64,000 nucleotides of DNA from an uncultured Oleispira sp. (GCA_913061415.1 CAJXUD010000002.1:1-64000), one strand, 5' to 3'. Counted from the first letter of the stretch, positions 50,401-59,462 are shown. Numbers and translations are program-made. The notes: generated from the letters alone by a model not told the origin.

Positions 50401-50971
50401 CTTCACGATTGGTACGCTGTATCTCTAAATAAAAACGATCACCAAAATGCTGCACATATTCCGCTAACAAAGCATCGGCTATTTCAACATTCCCTTTGAT
50501 CACTTGCTGACCAATATCTCCATCTCGAAAGCCCGAGAGCACAATCAGGCCATCACTTTTTTCAAGCAACCACTCTTTGCGCACAATGGCTTTATCATCA
50601 AACTGGTTATGGCTGTAGGCCTGAGAAATGAGTTCGGTAACGTGGCGGTAGCCAACCTTGTTTTGGGCCAGTAGGGTTAAACGGTGAGGGGCGTCGCGCT
50701 CTTCTTCATTTTCGAGCCAGATATCAGCACCGATAATCGGTTTAATACCCGCTCCTTGGCAGGCTTTGTAAAACTTTACCAGCGCATACATATTGCTCTG
50801 GTCGGTTAATCCAACGGCAGGCATATGGTGCCCTGCGGTTACTTTGATAAGGCCTTTAATGCGCACAATACTGTCGATCATAGAAAATTCTGAGTGCACC
50901 CGTAAATGAACAAATTGGGCAGGTGCAGGCAGCTTTTCAATAATTTCTGGCGTATCAACAGGGCTGGTCAT
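47423..50971 (-). CDS. dnaE: DNA polymerase III alpha subunit
   Basis: This 1182-residue replicative polymerase has an N-terminal PHP domain (about 18-215), the catalytic palm with the two Asp residues in PDFDIDF near 410, the fingers (about 550-800), a helix-hairpin-helix region and an OB fold near 1000-1070. Length is close to E. coli (1160). It has lost its usual place after rnhB, lying about 33 kb away. The ATG follows a G-rich sequence. It directly precedes tilS. Confidence 0.98.
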   Translation of the reverse strand: MTSPVDTPEIIEKLPAPAQFVHLRVHSEFSMIDSIVRIKGLIKVTAGHHMPAVGLTDQSNMYALVKFYKACQGAGIKPIIGADIWLENEEERDAPHRLTLLAQNKVGYRHVTELISQAYSHNQFDDKAIVRKEWLLEKSDGLIVLSGFRDGDIGQQVIKGNVEIADALLAEYVQHFGDRFYLEIQRTNREDEDLVLNASLALASKYSVPVVATNDVRFLTQDDFEAHETRVCIGESYALADKRRKKRYSDQQYYRSPEEMIELFADIPSAIENTLEIAKRCNVEVELGKYYLPDFPIPDGLTEAEFFRKISYEGLDERLEKILKPEQPDYEERKKEYYDRLKFELDIILDMGFPGYFLIVMDFIQWSKDNDIPVGPGRGSGAGSLVAYAQKITDIDPILYDLLFERFLNPERVSMPDFDIDFCMDRRGEVINYVADHYGREAVSQIVTFGTMAAKAVVRDVARAQSKSFGLADKISKLIPGDPGMSLAKALDMEPALKEFIDEDEEAQEIWEMATRLEGIARQTGKHAGGVVIAPTKLTDFSPTACDEDYTGLVTQFDKSDVEEAGLVKFDFLGLRTLTIIDWAIKTINRFKDKAGEPHIRIEEIDLHDKECIEYLKTAQTTAVFQLESRGMKDLVRRLQPDNLEDMIALVALFRPGPLESGMVDDFINRKHGRAEVAYPHPDYQHESLKGILEPTYGVIVYQEQVMQIAQVLAGYTLGGADMLRRAMGKKKPEEMEKQRGTFREGAISVGVDPDLAMKIFDLVEKFAGYGFNKSHSAAYAVVSYQTLWLKCHYPAPFMAAVLTSDMQNTDKVVGFVEECREMKLDLVLPNVNQSEFGFIVNDEGSIVYGLGAVKGAGEGPVAAIVEARNQGGPFKDLFDFCKRCDPKKTNKRVLEALVRSGGFDCFGEDRAVIMASIEDAVKAAQQSAANEASGVFDLFGDAEAEAAEDVQFDVYEKHRHLRGWTLKERLQGEKDTLGLFVTGHPFDEYEDEVRQLAPTKLSNLRDDKKVQKLAGLIVNLRIMKNKRGENMCFITLDDRTGRVEVSLFSEAFEKVREVIDKDKVIIIEANVRHDDYSGGLKANAINAMEISQARLNYAKSLKVKVRRDQLDHKFVANFKQMLEPVNIAQGEHGCPVILEYSNDSAQADIQLGDHWRIRPTDEQLLVLKYAFGEESVAMDYS

Positions 50972-51082
50972 GGATCAGGATCGACTATGCAGTAAAATGA
51001 CGTTTGATTGTACCTACTCAACCGCCATTAATCATCTACTGATATGCACAATCCCCCGCAAAGCATGATCGAACCGAAGCCT

Positions 51083-52042
51083 TTATTTTCTAAAAAGCTG
51101 ATCCTCTAAAGATTGACCGTGAGTAATCTGGCGATAAGAGATTTGACTCTCTGCTAATAAGAGTAAAAGGTGCTGATCGAGTATTGGATTTTGTTGATAA
51201 TCATAAGCAATAACAAACTCATCACCTTGCTGGCAATCTACCGCAGAGACGCCTTTCAGCGCCTTTAACTTAGCGTCAAGCACACTATTTTTAGTGGTTA
51301 ACCTTAACGACAAGTAAGATATAGCGGGCGGATGTGTGCCTTCTTTAGCCTGCGTGGGTGTATTGTGATTTGAATGCTGAGTCGCTTGCTGGCCAATAAG
51401 CTGCTGGGCCTTCAACTCTCCTTGCTCAAGGTAAAGTACTTCACCACACAAACGTTCGAGTTCTTCTAAGTTATGAGAACTGATCAAAAACGTCGTTTCA
51501 CCCGCCAAGGCCATGACCTGCTGTCGAATATTGCGCGCATTGGCCGGATCTAAGCCCGCGGTAGGCTCATCTAATAAAACCAGTTCAGGCTGCCCCATTA
51601 ATGCCTGTGCAATCGCCACCCGCTTTTTCATGCCGTGACTTAACGCGCCGATTTTGTCTTTAGTCACGTTACTTAACAGCATCAATTCTAGAACACGGCT
51701 AGCCTCGATAATACTCTCGCGTCGGCTGAAGCCCTGCAGTCGAGCCAAAAAACTCAACTGTTGAGAGATAGTAAGATTCGGATCAAATAAAGCATCTTGC
51801 GGTAAGGCACTAATACGTCCAATTAATTCTGGACTACCGACGTTATGCCCTAAAATTTTGGCCTCTCCTGAAGTAGCAGGAGTATAACCGGCCAAAATGC
51901 TAAACAAGGTACTCTTACCTGCTCCATTTGGGCCGACCAATGCAATAGGCTGACCTGATTGCACTTCAAAGCTAACATTATCTAACGCCTTGCTATTGCC
52001 ATAAACCTTGGTTAAGCCATGGCATTCAATTAATACACTCAT
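51083..52042 (-). CDS. ABC transporter ATP-binding protein
   Basis: This 319-residue ATPase has Walker A GPNGAGKST near 36-44, the signature LSHGMKKRVAIAQAL near 132-146 and Walker B LVLLDEPTAGLDPAN near 153-167, all intact. The C-terminal extension (about 215-319) is typical of ABC-2 exporters. It overlaps the permease gene by four bases. Likely an ABC-2 exporter pair. Substrate unknown. Confidence 0.9.
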   Translation of the reverse strand: MSVLIECHGLTKVYGNSKALDNVSFEVQSGQPIALVGPNGAGKSTLFSILAGYTPATSGEAKILGHNVGSPELIGRISALPQDALFDPNLTISQQLSFLARLQGFSRRESIIEASRVLELMLLSNVTKDKIGALSHGMKKRVAIAQALMGQPELVLLDEPTAGLDPANARNIRQQVMALAGETTFLISSHNLEELERLCGEVLYLEQGELKAQQLIGQQATQHSNHNTPTQAKEGTHPPAISYLSLRLTTKNSVLDAKLKALKGVSAVDCQQGDEFVIAYDYQQNPILDQHLLLLLAESQISYRQITHGQSLEDQLFRK

Positions 52043-52869
52043 ATTGCCTGCCTCTTAAATAAGCCATAGCCCAACAGTAAAAAACTCAGCGTTTGCATCA
52101 CAGGAACCCACGATGTTAAGAGTGCAGTACTCGGAGTTAACATGACCATTTGCGAAACCTGTGCCCCTGGAACCCAATAATTCAATATAGACAGGAATGG
52201 TAAGTACGACGCGGCATAATTAATTAAGAAACCGCCCATAACTAATACAATAACCGACACTAGAGACGCCATACGGACAGAACTCATCGTCACCGACAAC
52301 AAGCTCATCAGAGCAACAAAAGGGCTTGTAACACAGATGAGATTTAATAATAACAAAGGCAATATTTGCAGCCCTTCTAGCCAGTATTGAACGCTATTGA
52401 CCATCAGTAATAGATAAGTAATGGCGAGTGTGACAACCAACAAGCACGTCTGAATGAGCATATGCCCAAGAAAGCGGCCAAAGAATATATCCGCTCGACT
52501 GCAGCGCAGGGTTAAAAATCGAAGACCGCCGCGCTGTCTCTCAGAGATCATTTGGTCCGCCGCCATAAACAGGCTAAAGGCCGGAAAAAGAAAAAGCGCC
52601 ACCAACCAATAAACGGCAAATTCCGGCATTAGCCAATTTTTTAACGGTTCTAACCCCATAAGATCTAACGCCGCTAATATCAACGAGCCCCCCTCTGCTC
52701 CTTGCATCGATTGAGCTGCAAAGTTGATGGGATAAAACAAAAGAAAAGCCCAAGTAATTACAAACACCCCTGTCACAAACAGTCCACGACGACTGGCAAA
52801 AGAGACTATCAATTCTTGCATGACGATAAGCCGAAGCTGATAAGGAAAAAATGTGTTTTTAGAATTCAC
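52039..52869 (-). CDS. ABC-2 type transporter permease
   Basis: The 276-residue inner-membrane permease has six or so hydrophobic segments and a cytoplasmic stretch ISERQRGGLRFLTLRCSRAD with the coupling-helix look. I chose GTG at 52869 because GGTGA sits five bases upstream; an earlier TTG gives 295 residues but has no such site. The start may also be the later ATG at RLIVMQEL. It overlaps the ATP-binding gene by four bases (ATGA) and precedes it in the same operon. Confidence 0.8.
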   Translation of the reverse strand: MNSKNTFFPYQLRLIVMQELIVSFASRRGLFVTGVFVITWAFLLFYPINFAAQSMQGAEGGSLILAALDLMGLEPLKNWLMPEFAVYWLVALFLFPAFSLFMAADQMISERQRGGLRFLTLRCSRADIFFGRFLGHMLIQTCLLVVTLAITYLLLMVNSVQYWLEGLQILPLLLLNLICVTSPFVALMSLLSVTMSSVRMASLVSVIVLVMGGFLINYAASYLPFLSILNYWVPGAQVSQMVMLTPSTALLTSWVPVMQTLSFLLLGYGLFKRQAI

Positions 52870-53030
52870 GAGTGTCACCAACCACAGATCAATTAAGTCA
52901 CCACACTTTACAGGCGGACTTCTCAACCTGCAAAGCTAAATCCTGCTAATCCCCACATAAGCCACAAAACGCCCATTTAAATCACAAAACACCCCGATAA
53001 TTCGCTAACCTTTATTAGCAATAGCCAAGC

Positions 53031-54056
53031 TTAGAGCGCTTTTCGATACTGGTTTGGCGTGAGTTTATTTAACGTTTTAAACGACCTAGAAAAGCTCTTA
53101 TAATCTGAATAGCCCAGCTCCCAAGATATTTGCTGTAAACTTAAATCACTAAGAGAAAGCAACTCTACTGCTTTGGTATTCAAAACCTCCTGTTAAAGAT
53201 TGATATACTGAACGCCTAAACTTTCTAAACGTCTTCTTAATGTTCTCACCGATATATTCAAGTCACTCGCAATCACTTCAATATTAGGCAAAGGTAACGC
53301 CGCTCGTGATAATTTTGATTTAACAACCTCCGATAAATCATTTAACGCCTCAAGATTCTTTAATTCCACATCACATATTTTTTGAGCTAGATTGAGCTCG
53401 TGTTGATCTGAAAATATTAGCTGTTTCTTCAACAGGTTTTGTGAAAATTCAAGTGAATTGCGAGACTGATCAAATTGAATTTTTGTATTCGACGACACTC
53501 CTGTCCAGCCATCAGGCATAGGGTAAGTTACATTGATAATTACCAAATACTCTTCAGAATCAACAACCAACATTTTTCGCAGACCACTTTCGAATACTAA
53601 TAGAGTAGATAAGACCGTTAAACGCTCAGAATAGAGATTAGTTTTTGGTACGGTAAGTAAGATTTCAAAAAATTCTCCACTTAATGCGGCCTCAATATTC
53701 ATTCCGCTATGGCGTGTTTTAATGTACTTCTGTATAAAAAAAATGGCGTTCTCAAGATCTATACTGAGCGCAGCGGCAATACCTAAAGAACCGTGAGCTA
53801 ACGCATCTCGCTCAGCCGCCAAATATTTAATTAAATCAGCCTCTGATGGCACTAAAGTACAAATATTTTTATTAATGTCGGCTATAGATTCATGCCCAAG
53901 ATATAAACCCGGCTGCGACAGTGCATACAAAGGTAAGTCACTATTTTTCAGTAACTCAACCAGTGGTAAATCTAAGTATTTTAAATAGGATTGCAATTGT
54001 TGAAGGTATGAACTGACAACAAAGAACTGCCCTCTCCCAAGTATATTCATAGTCAT
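53031..54056 (-). pseudogene. AraC family regulator interrupted by an in-frame stop
   Basis: The intact frame gives a 287-residue first part: an Arabinose_bd-type N-terminal domain and the first helix-turn-helix (SDLNISVRTLRRRLE), ending at TAA (53193-53195) after GVQYINL. Past that stop the same frame carries on without a break as QEVLNTKAVELL and ISWELGYSDYKSFSRSFKTL up to TPNQYRKAL and a stop at 53031. This is the missing half of the AraC helix-turn-helix pair. The total would be about 340 residues, the family length. One point mutation explains it. Since both HTH motifs are needed for DNA binding, the gene is probably inactive, unless the stop is read through. A perfect AGGAGG lies just past the stop, but with poorly spaced start codons. 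Confidence 0.85.
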
Positions 54057-54221
54057 ACAGACTTCATTTTATAAGTACATTTTAGAGTTTTTATACCATC
54101 ACCCGCCAAGTTATAGCCTGGTCTGGCCGTAAAAGACTCTATTCTGTCCCTTAGTGAGGTCGCCTAACCTTGCCATATCGCTAGACTAAGCCCTCGTTTT
54201 CTTTTGCAGTATTGCCTTCCA

Positions 54222-54941
54222 ATGAAAGTCATCACTACGCTTTTTATGTTTTTCTGCTTACTACTAAGCAACCTCTCTTTCGCCTCTGAGCAAAAGGATC
54301 TAGAGTCATCCATTCACAACTTTTATCATTTCAATATTGATTCAAACCGATTCTGGATAAACAAGACAAACCTAAAATACAAAACAGAAGTAGAGAAGTC
54401 ATGGGCCACGCTACAGCAATCCATGGATTATTTGATTGGCCAAAATTACTCAGCCAAGGAATATAAAGTCATAAAGGCTCGATGGCAGGAAGCAAACCTA
54501 TTCATTAATAAGCACAAATTTATCGAAATAGGATACTCTGACGTTTCATTATTAGCGGTTTACCGCGGGGCTATGAACAGCCTCCGTATTGAAATGCTCA
54601 AACGATACCACCAGAACTCACCCTCTTCTGATGCCTCAAAATTACTGATTCTATTTGATCGAATTATCTCAACCTACGCTGAAATCAATACTGACCCATT
54701 TGGCGGGTTTATTCGCAGCCCAAATGACGAAGACATGAAAACGACCGTTATCGCGAATCAGATCGATGTAATGTTAAAAAAGTTGGAATCAACTGCAACA
54801 GTATCGAAAGCTGACTTAAGAAGTATTAAAACCAAGTGGCGTTTTATTCGACAATTGGTTGTTGCAACCGATAAAAAAATCAGTACCTTTTATCGTGCTA
54901 TTAAACGGTCGAAAAATCATCAGCACATTAGAAAAATATAA
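54222..54941 (+). CDS. Hypothetical exported helical protein
   Basis: The 239-residue protein has a signal peptide (about 1-21, cleavage after SFA) and an all-helical mature part rich in Lys, Ser and Tyr; I recognise no family. Its start is the ATG at 54222; an upstream TTG is unlikely. The mature part has a repeated LxxxWxxxxxxI/L pattern (KSWATL..., KARWQE..., KTKWRFI), suggesting a helical bundle of two similar halves. It is convergent with trmN and diverges from the broken AraC gene; their closeness might once have meant regulation. Confidence 0.6.
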   Translation: MKVITTLFMFFCLLLSNLSFASEQKDLESSIHNFYHFNIDSNRFWINKTNLKYKTEVEKSWATLQQSMDYLIGQNYSAKEYKVIKARWQEANLFINKHKFIEIGYSDVSLLAVYRGAMNSLRIEMLKRYHQNSPSSDASKLLILFDRIISTYAEINTDPFGGFIRSPNDEDMKTTVIANQIDVMLKKLESTATVSKADLRSIKTKWRFIRQLVVATDKKISTFYRAIKRSKNHQHIRKI

Positions 54942-54952
54942 TAAATAAGCGA

Positions 54953-55741
54953 TCACTTGCCATTTTTATATCTCAATAAAAATGGCGAAAGATGCTGCTG
55001 TACTGTGTGAGTATGACTATTTTTAGAAGGATTATCTAAATCAAACTTACACAGCGTTTTTTCTAGATCTATTTTACTGGGCGCTCCCTCTGTATCAATA
55101 CCAAACTCTACTTTTAAAACCATAACTTTCGCGACGTGCTGCTTACTTTCTGTGATATTAATCACGGCAGAGATATCCAACCCAACATGATTCAAATACT
55201 GCCTAATTTCTTGTTTAATACTGACGGGAACTAATAAATAACCAACACCATTTTTAGTCAATAACGTTGCTAGCGAATGTGATAAATCACTAAATGATAA
55301 ATAATCGGTATGACGGGCTATATGCCTTAAAGCATTAGATGACTGTGTTGGGCTATGGTGTGAGAAAAAGGGAGGATTACAGATAATTAGATCGTATTGA
55401 GCGCTATTATTAATAACCGCTTGTTCGGTAAAACTTTGAATATCTTGATGAACGACATTTAATAAAGACCCCCACGGACTTGCACAAAAATTATCTTTCG
55501 CCTCCGCCGCCCCTTCTGCCGTAATTTCAACCGCGGTAATTAATTCTAGTGTTTTTGGTGAAAGTGCCGAGCATTTCTGAGCCTGCATCAACGACAGTAG
55601 TCCCGTACCGGTCCCAATATCTAATATACGCTTAACCCCTCCTACTGGAATTAAAGCGCCAAATAACAGGCTATCGGAACAAATTTTCATGCCCGACACG
55701 GTTTGCTTCACTGAAAATTGTTGTAACTTAAAAATAGACAC
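54953..55741 (-). CDS. trmN: tRNA1(Val) (adenine(37)-N6)-methyltransferase
   Basis: This 262-residue SAM-dependent enzyme (E. coli YfiC/TrmN6) methylates N6 of A37 in tRNA-Val. The start FKLQQFSVKQTVSGMKICSDSLLFGAL and the SAM motif LDIGTGTGLLSLM (about 40-52) are typical, and the catalytic NPPFF is near residue 133. Length is near the E. coli protein (245). It is preceded on the minus strand by the alkaline phosphatase gene (50 bases) but with no sign of coupling. Confidence 0.9.
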   Translation of the reverse strand: MSIFKLQQFSVKQTVSGMKICSDSLLFGALIPVGGVKRILDIGTGTGLLSLMQAQKCSALSPKTLELITAVEITAEGAAEAKDNFCASPWGSLLNVVHQDIQSFTEQAVINNSAQYDLIICNPPFFSHHSPTQSSNALRHIARHTDYLSFSDLSHSLATLLTKNGVGYLLVPVSIKQEIRQYLNHVGLDISAVINITESKQHVAKVMVLKVEFGIDTEGAPSKIDLEKTLCKFDLDNPSKNSHTHTVQQHLSPFLLRYKNGK

Positions 55742-55791
55742 CGCTTACCTCTAAATTGGTTGTTTTTTCATAGCGTTGATTAAAACGTTTT

Positions 55792-57321
55792 TTAGAGTGC
55801 ATATTTAAGCGCATGAAAAATCCAGTGTTGCTCCAGTGTTCCAGTAAACAATTGCGCCTGCGGGCCAATAGCATACAAAGCGACATCCTCTCCACCGTGT
55901 GTTTCATAGTCCATCGGTACGAGTGCAGCTTGTCGATAATGAGGAGAATGAGTATCTTGGTTAGCTTGCGGTAGCTCATGCTCAGAATAGTTAGCCCCAG
56001 GCCCATCACGATATCCAAGTGACGTATAAGTCTCCCCTTTAAGACTTAAACTCGCCTTGGTTTTTGGATACCCTTTTGCATCATTGCCTACCACCTCTCC
56101 TAATATGGGGTTTCCTCGCGTCGCATAGCCCGCTAGCGTTAACGTATGGCTATGATCAGCGGTTACTATAATTAGGGTTTCTTGTAGATCAACCTGCGTT
56201 AATAACCACGCCACCGTTTCATGCAGCTCTTGTGTCTCGGTGAGCGCTTTATACGCAACGCCATCATGGTGGCCATGATCAATTCGCCCAGCTTCTATTA
56301 CTAAAGCATACCCTTGATCATTTGTTTCAAGTCGCTGTAAAGCCGCGGCGGTCATTTGCTTCAAAGATGGCTGTTCTGCAGGTCGTTGATAGGCATACTC
56401 CATGTGCGAGCTGGAAAACAATCCTAGCCAAGGTTTCAGATCCCCCCCTGACAATTCCTCTTTTTTATATTCCTGCTGCAATGCTTGCAGTTGTTTTAGG
56501 CTAGAAACGTAATGCCCTTTGCTTTGCCATTGCGTGACTAAGTTTTTACCATCGGTACGCTTGCCGCCCTCTGATTTAGGCAAAAAATGACGACGACCGC
56601 CGCCCATTAATATATCTAATGAATGATTTTGGTTATCTACAAACTGACTTGCAATATCAATGCAGCCTTTATTTTTTTCAGTCGCTGGAATCGCATAATC
56701 ACTCTCCCAGTTTCTATCCACACTGTGTGCATAAGTTGTTGCAGGGGTCGCATGTGTCACTCTTGCAGTTGTGATCATCGCCGTACTCTTTCCTTTTGCT
56801 TTCGCTAGATCAATAAAGGTGGGTAGGTTTTTTTCAATAGACGAATCGCAATCGCTGCGTATTACTGAGTCAGGCAAACTTATAATGCCCTCGTCGGTTT
56901 TAACTCCCGTCATTAAAGCCGACATGGTGCCCGCCGAATCCGGCGTTTGAAGATCGACGTTGTAGGTTTTTACTAAGGCAGAGTACGGAAAGTATTCAAA
57001 ACTCAACGCTCCTTCTTCTCCTAATTTCCCCTGCTGCTGACCGACAAATATTCTTGCCGCCGTCAGCGTGCTTACACCCATACCATCGCCTAAAACAAAA
57101 ATAATATTATTAGGCTTTTTAGCACGATGAGTTGCTTGAAGGTTTTGTATGAGAACTGTTTTCCTACGTTCAACGCGTTCTTTACCTTGTTGATACCATT
57201 GCTCAGCACTGCGAGAATCTTTAATATTTGATCCAGCTTCTCGACTTAAACCACTGCCTTCCGTGCAAGCAAGCAGGAGGAATGAACATAAAATCGCCAA
57301 GCCTATTTTATAAGTATTCAT
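55792..57321 (-). CDS. Alkaline phosphatase, probable lipoprotein
   Basis: This 509-residue periplasmic or outer-membrane phosphomonoesterase is of the PhoA family. A lipobox LLLAC puts lipid attachment at Cys19. Metal and active-site motifs are VLGDGMGVSTLTAARI and the nucleophile Ser in TPDSAGTMSALMTG. RIDHGHHDG and TADHSHT hold the zinc ligands and ETHGGEDVALYA the last one. It is the second of two tandem phosphatase genes and overlaps the first by one base. Both would release phosphate from phosphomonoesters, presumably for use in phosphate-poor seawater; no Pho box was found. Confidence 0.9.
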   Translation of the reverse strand: MNTYKIGLAILCSFLLLACTEGSGLSREAGSNIKDSRSAEQWYQQGKERVERRKTVLIQNLQATHRAKKPNNIIFVLGDGMGVSTLTAARIFVGQQQGKLGEEGALSFEYFPYSALVKTYNVDLQTPDSAGTMSALMTGVKTDEGIISLPDSVIRSDCDSSIEKNLPTFIDLAKAKGKSTAMITTARVTHATPATTYAHSVDRNWESDYAIPATEKNKGCIDIASQFVDNQNHSLDILMGGGRRHFLPKSEGGKRTDGKNLVTQWQSKGHYVSSLKQLQALQQEYKKEELSGGDLKPWLGLFSSSHMEYAYQRPAEQPSLKQMTAAALQRLETNDQGYALVIEAGRIDHGHHDGVAYKALTETQELHETVAWLLTQVDLQETLIIVTADHSHTLTLAGYATRGNPILGEVVGNDAKGYPKTKASLSLKGETYTSLGYRDGPGANYSEHELPQANQDTHSPHYRQAALVPMDYETHGGEDVALYAIGPQAQLFTGTLEQHWIFHALKYAL

Positions 57322-58952
57322 TATTGATCCTTCCCTGCTGTTAAATCACTTGAACCATCTAAATCATTCAAGCTATCTAAGTCATTTAAGCCATTCGTTA
57401 GCAAGGCTTGCTGTATCGTATGAAAAATCTCATTCTGTTCCATTAATCCAGAAAACAAGTAAGATCCTGGGCCCTTGGCATGCAAAGCAACATCATCACT
57501 GCCATGGGTTTCTACCGCTAATGCGATACCAGCCTCTTGTAAAAAGTTTTTATCTTCACTGTGTAAAAATTCTTCCGCCGACTTCTTTCGTCCATATTCC
57601 TTACCATTGGCATAGCCCAAACTGGTATAGGGCATACCGTCATTGGCTAATACCACTTCATTTTTCTGATTTTTTGAGACACCCAAAATAGGGTTTCCTC
57701 GCTTGGGATAACCAGCCATCAAAAATGTATGACTATGATCTGCTGTGACAATAATTAACGTATCTTCATCATCTGTCATATCATCAGCAACCTGAACAGT
57801 GCTTGATAGCATGGCAGTTTCTGCTAATGCCCGCGCCGCGTTGCCGTTATGATGCGCGTGATCTATGCGTGCACTTTCGATCACTAAAACATAACGCCCA
57901 GTCCGAGCCTGAAAGTAGTTAATCGCCTGCTCTGTCATTTGCTTTAGTGAGGGCTGAGCAGCACGTCGGTCCATTTCAAAATCCATATGCCCCGGTGAGA
58001 AAACCCCAAGTACAGGGCCGGTTTTAGCTTCTTTTTGATGACTAAAGCGACTGGCTAATAACGCTTGATTCCAGTCGGACAATGCTTGTTTATTGGTTAA
58101 TAATGAACCGTTTGGGAATTGCTGATTAAAGGTATCGTAGTAACTCTCAAGTTTTGATCTCCCTCCCCCTAAAGCTAAATCTAAGCCAGCAGGAAAAGCG
58201 GTCTTAACCAGTTGTTTGGCAATTGAATCACAGCCATACCAGTAGGCATTAGGGTGTCGATCATAATCTCCTTCCCAGCTGCGCTCTGGGCTATGAGCAT
58301 AAGTCGCTGCCGGTGTTGCGTGCGTCAGCCGAGCCGTTGTTACCACACCGGTATTGATCCCCTGCTGGTGCCCCCACTCAAGAAGCGTCTGCTGATGATG
58401 TTGTGAGCTGCCTTGGCAGTCTGTTCGATCTTGTTCTGGCCCCATACTAATAAGCCCAGCGCGGGTTTTAACACCGGTCATAATAGCGCTCATCGTCCCT
58501 GCGGAGTCTGGTGTTTGCTGGTTGGTATTATAGGTTTTTATTAATGCGGTATGAGGAAAGTGTTCAAAATGCAGAAAGTTCTCTTCGCCAGACTGTCCTT
58601 GTTGCTGACCTTGCCAAATTCTAGCAGCAGTTAATGTGGTGATGCTCATACCATCACCTAAAAACAAGATGATATTTTTCGCGCCCTGCTCTTTCTGCTG
58701 TAGCGGTGACGACAATGACTCAAGGGTAGTAACTTTATTTTTTAGCCACGCTTCACCCTGCTGATACCAGTGATTGCTTTGCAGCGGCGGTGTCACGCTA
58801 TCGTTAGACGAAGTCGATTTTTGATGAGCCGCTTGTTTGAGCGCAGTTTGATTGGTAACCGTTTGATTGAGAGGCGCGTAATTTATAGAATCCGCACTCA
58901 CACTATTTGACAACAATGAGGATAAAACAAGAAGGCAAATAAAAGACCGCAT
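57321..58952 (-). CDS. Alkaline phosphatase, secreted paralogue
   Basis: This 543-residue PhoA-family enzyme has a Sec signal peptide (1-20, SVSA) with no lipobox. The signature motifs are LGDGMSITTLTAARI, nucleophile Ser in TPDSAGTMSAIMTG, RIDHAHHNG, TADHSHT and ETHGSDDVALHA. It has an acidic Asp/Leu/Ser tail (last 25 residues). It and the following paralogue are clearly related along their whole length. The pair is likely one operon from a promoter in 58953-59010. Confidence 0.9.
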   Translation of the reverse strand: MRSFICLLVLSSLLSNSVSADSINYAPLNQTVTNQTALKQAAHQKSTSSNDSVTPPLQSNHWYQQGEAWLKNKVTTLESLSSPLQQKEQGAKNIILFLGDGMSITTLTAARIWQGQQQGQSGEENFLHFEHFPHTALIKTYNTNQQTPDSAGTMSAIMTGVKTRAGLISMGPEQDRTDCQGSSQHHQQTLLEWGHQQGINTGVVTTARLTHATPAATYAHSPERSWEGDYDRHPNAYWYGCDSIAKQLVKTAFPAGLDLALGGGRSKLESYYDTFNQQFPNGSLLTNKQALSDWNQALLASRFSHQKEAKTGPVLGVFSPGHMDFEMDRRAAQPSLKQMTEQAINYFQARTGRYVLVIESARIDHAHHNGNAARALAETAMLSSTVQVADDMTDDEDTLIIVTADHSHTFLMAGYPKRGNPILGVSKNQKNEVVLANDGMPYTSLGYANGKEYGRKKSAEEFLHSEDKNFLQEAGIALAVETHGSDDVALHAKGPGSYLFSGLMEQNEIFHTIQQALLTNGLNDLDSLNDLDGSSDLTAGKDQ

Positions 58953-59009
58953 AACGAATAACTCAGAAAAATTATGCCGCTATTATGAAGACTTTATAAC
59001 AATTTAAAA

Positions 59010-59041
59010 TAAAAAAGGGCCATCAAAATAATTTGAGGCCC
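59010..59041 (-). terminator. Terminator of the small membrane-protein gene
   Basis: GGGCC-A-TCAAA (59017-59027) pairs with TTTGA-GGCCC (59032-59041) around ATAA. Read on the minus strand it runs into TTTTTTATTTT. It lies 86 bases past the stop of the 46-residue gene. Confidence 0.75.
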
Positions 59042-59126
59042 AAGCAAGGTACTCAGCACAGAAAAACAACGCACAATCAACTCGTTAAAGTCTAATTGCC
59101 GAGGGCAATCCCCTTAAAAAAATAAT

Positions 59127-59267
59127 CTAAACAGCAGGCTTCGAATCAGGAGCACCTGTTCCTTTTTTTGCAATATCACGCTTGATCATTGCATAAAACC
59201 CACCAAAGAATGAACATGTTAGGAATACGATTAACAAACCTGCAAATACAACTTCATCCATATACAT
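59127..59267 (-). CDS. 46-residue membrane protein, possibly FNR-regulated
   Basis: This is a short gene, easily missed. The product reads MYMDEVVFAGLLIVF, then LTCSFFGGFYAMIKRDIAKK and a polar tail ending in KPAV. It has one N-terminal membrane helix (about 5-28) and a positive cytoplasmic end. The start is supported by AGAGGT nine bases upstream; an internal ATG two codons later is an alternative. I do not recognise the family. It resembles in size and layout the small accessory subunits of respiratory oxidases, but I see no sequence match. A terminator follows it and two FNR-type boxes lie 145-210 bases upstream. Confidence 0.6.
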   Translation of the reverse strand: MYMDEVVFAGLLIVFLTCSFFGGFYAMIKRDIAKKGTGAPDSKPAV

Positions 59268-59411
59268 AACGTTTACCTCTACTATCTAACTAAGTCTAAA
59301 ATTCAGGTCTAAAATTTTGTGATCATTGCTCGTAATATTATGAGTTTGAGCTCAGAGGTATTACTTAAATGATTTGATAGAGTTAGATTAGCAACTGCTG
59401 AGGTAACTTAT

Positions 59412-59425
59412 TTGATATGCATCAA
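59412..59425. promoter_or_regulatory. FNR/Anr-type box (perfect)
   Basis: TTGATATGCATCAA equals the FNR consensus TTGATNNNNATCAA at all 10 defined positions. It lies between the small membrane-protein gene (minus, ATG at 59267) and the TPR/barrel gene (plus, start 59758). It could act on the minus-strand gene as an activator site for low oxygen. Confidence 0.65.
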
Positions 59426-59462
59426 GTTATAAATTGAGATATTGATAAATCGCTTACATATA

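Noticed and set aside
55728-56018. 96-codon minus-strand frame overlapping the end of the alkaline phosphatase gene
   Set aside because: It is out of frame inside a well-supported gene and encodes nothing recognisable.
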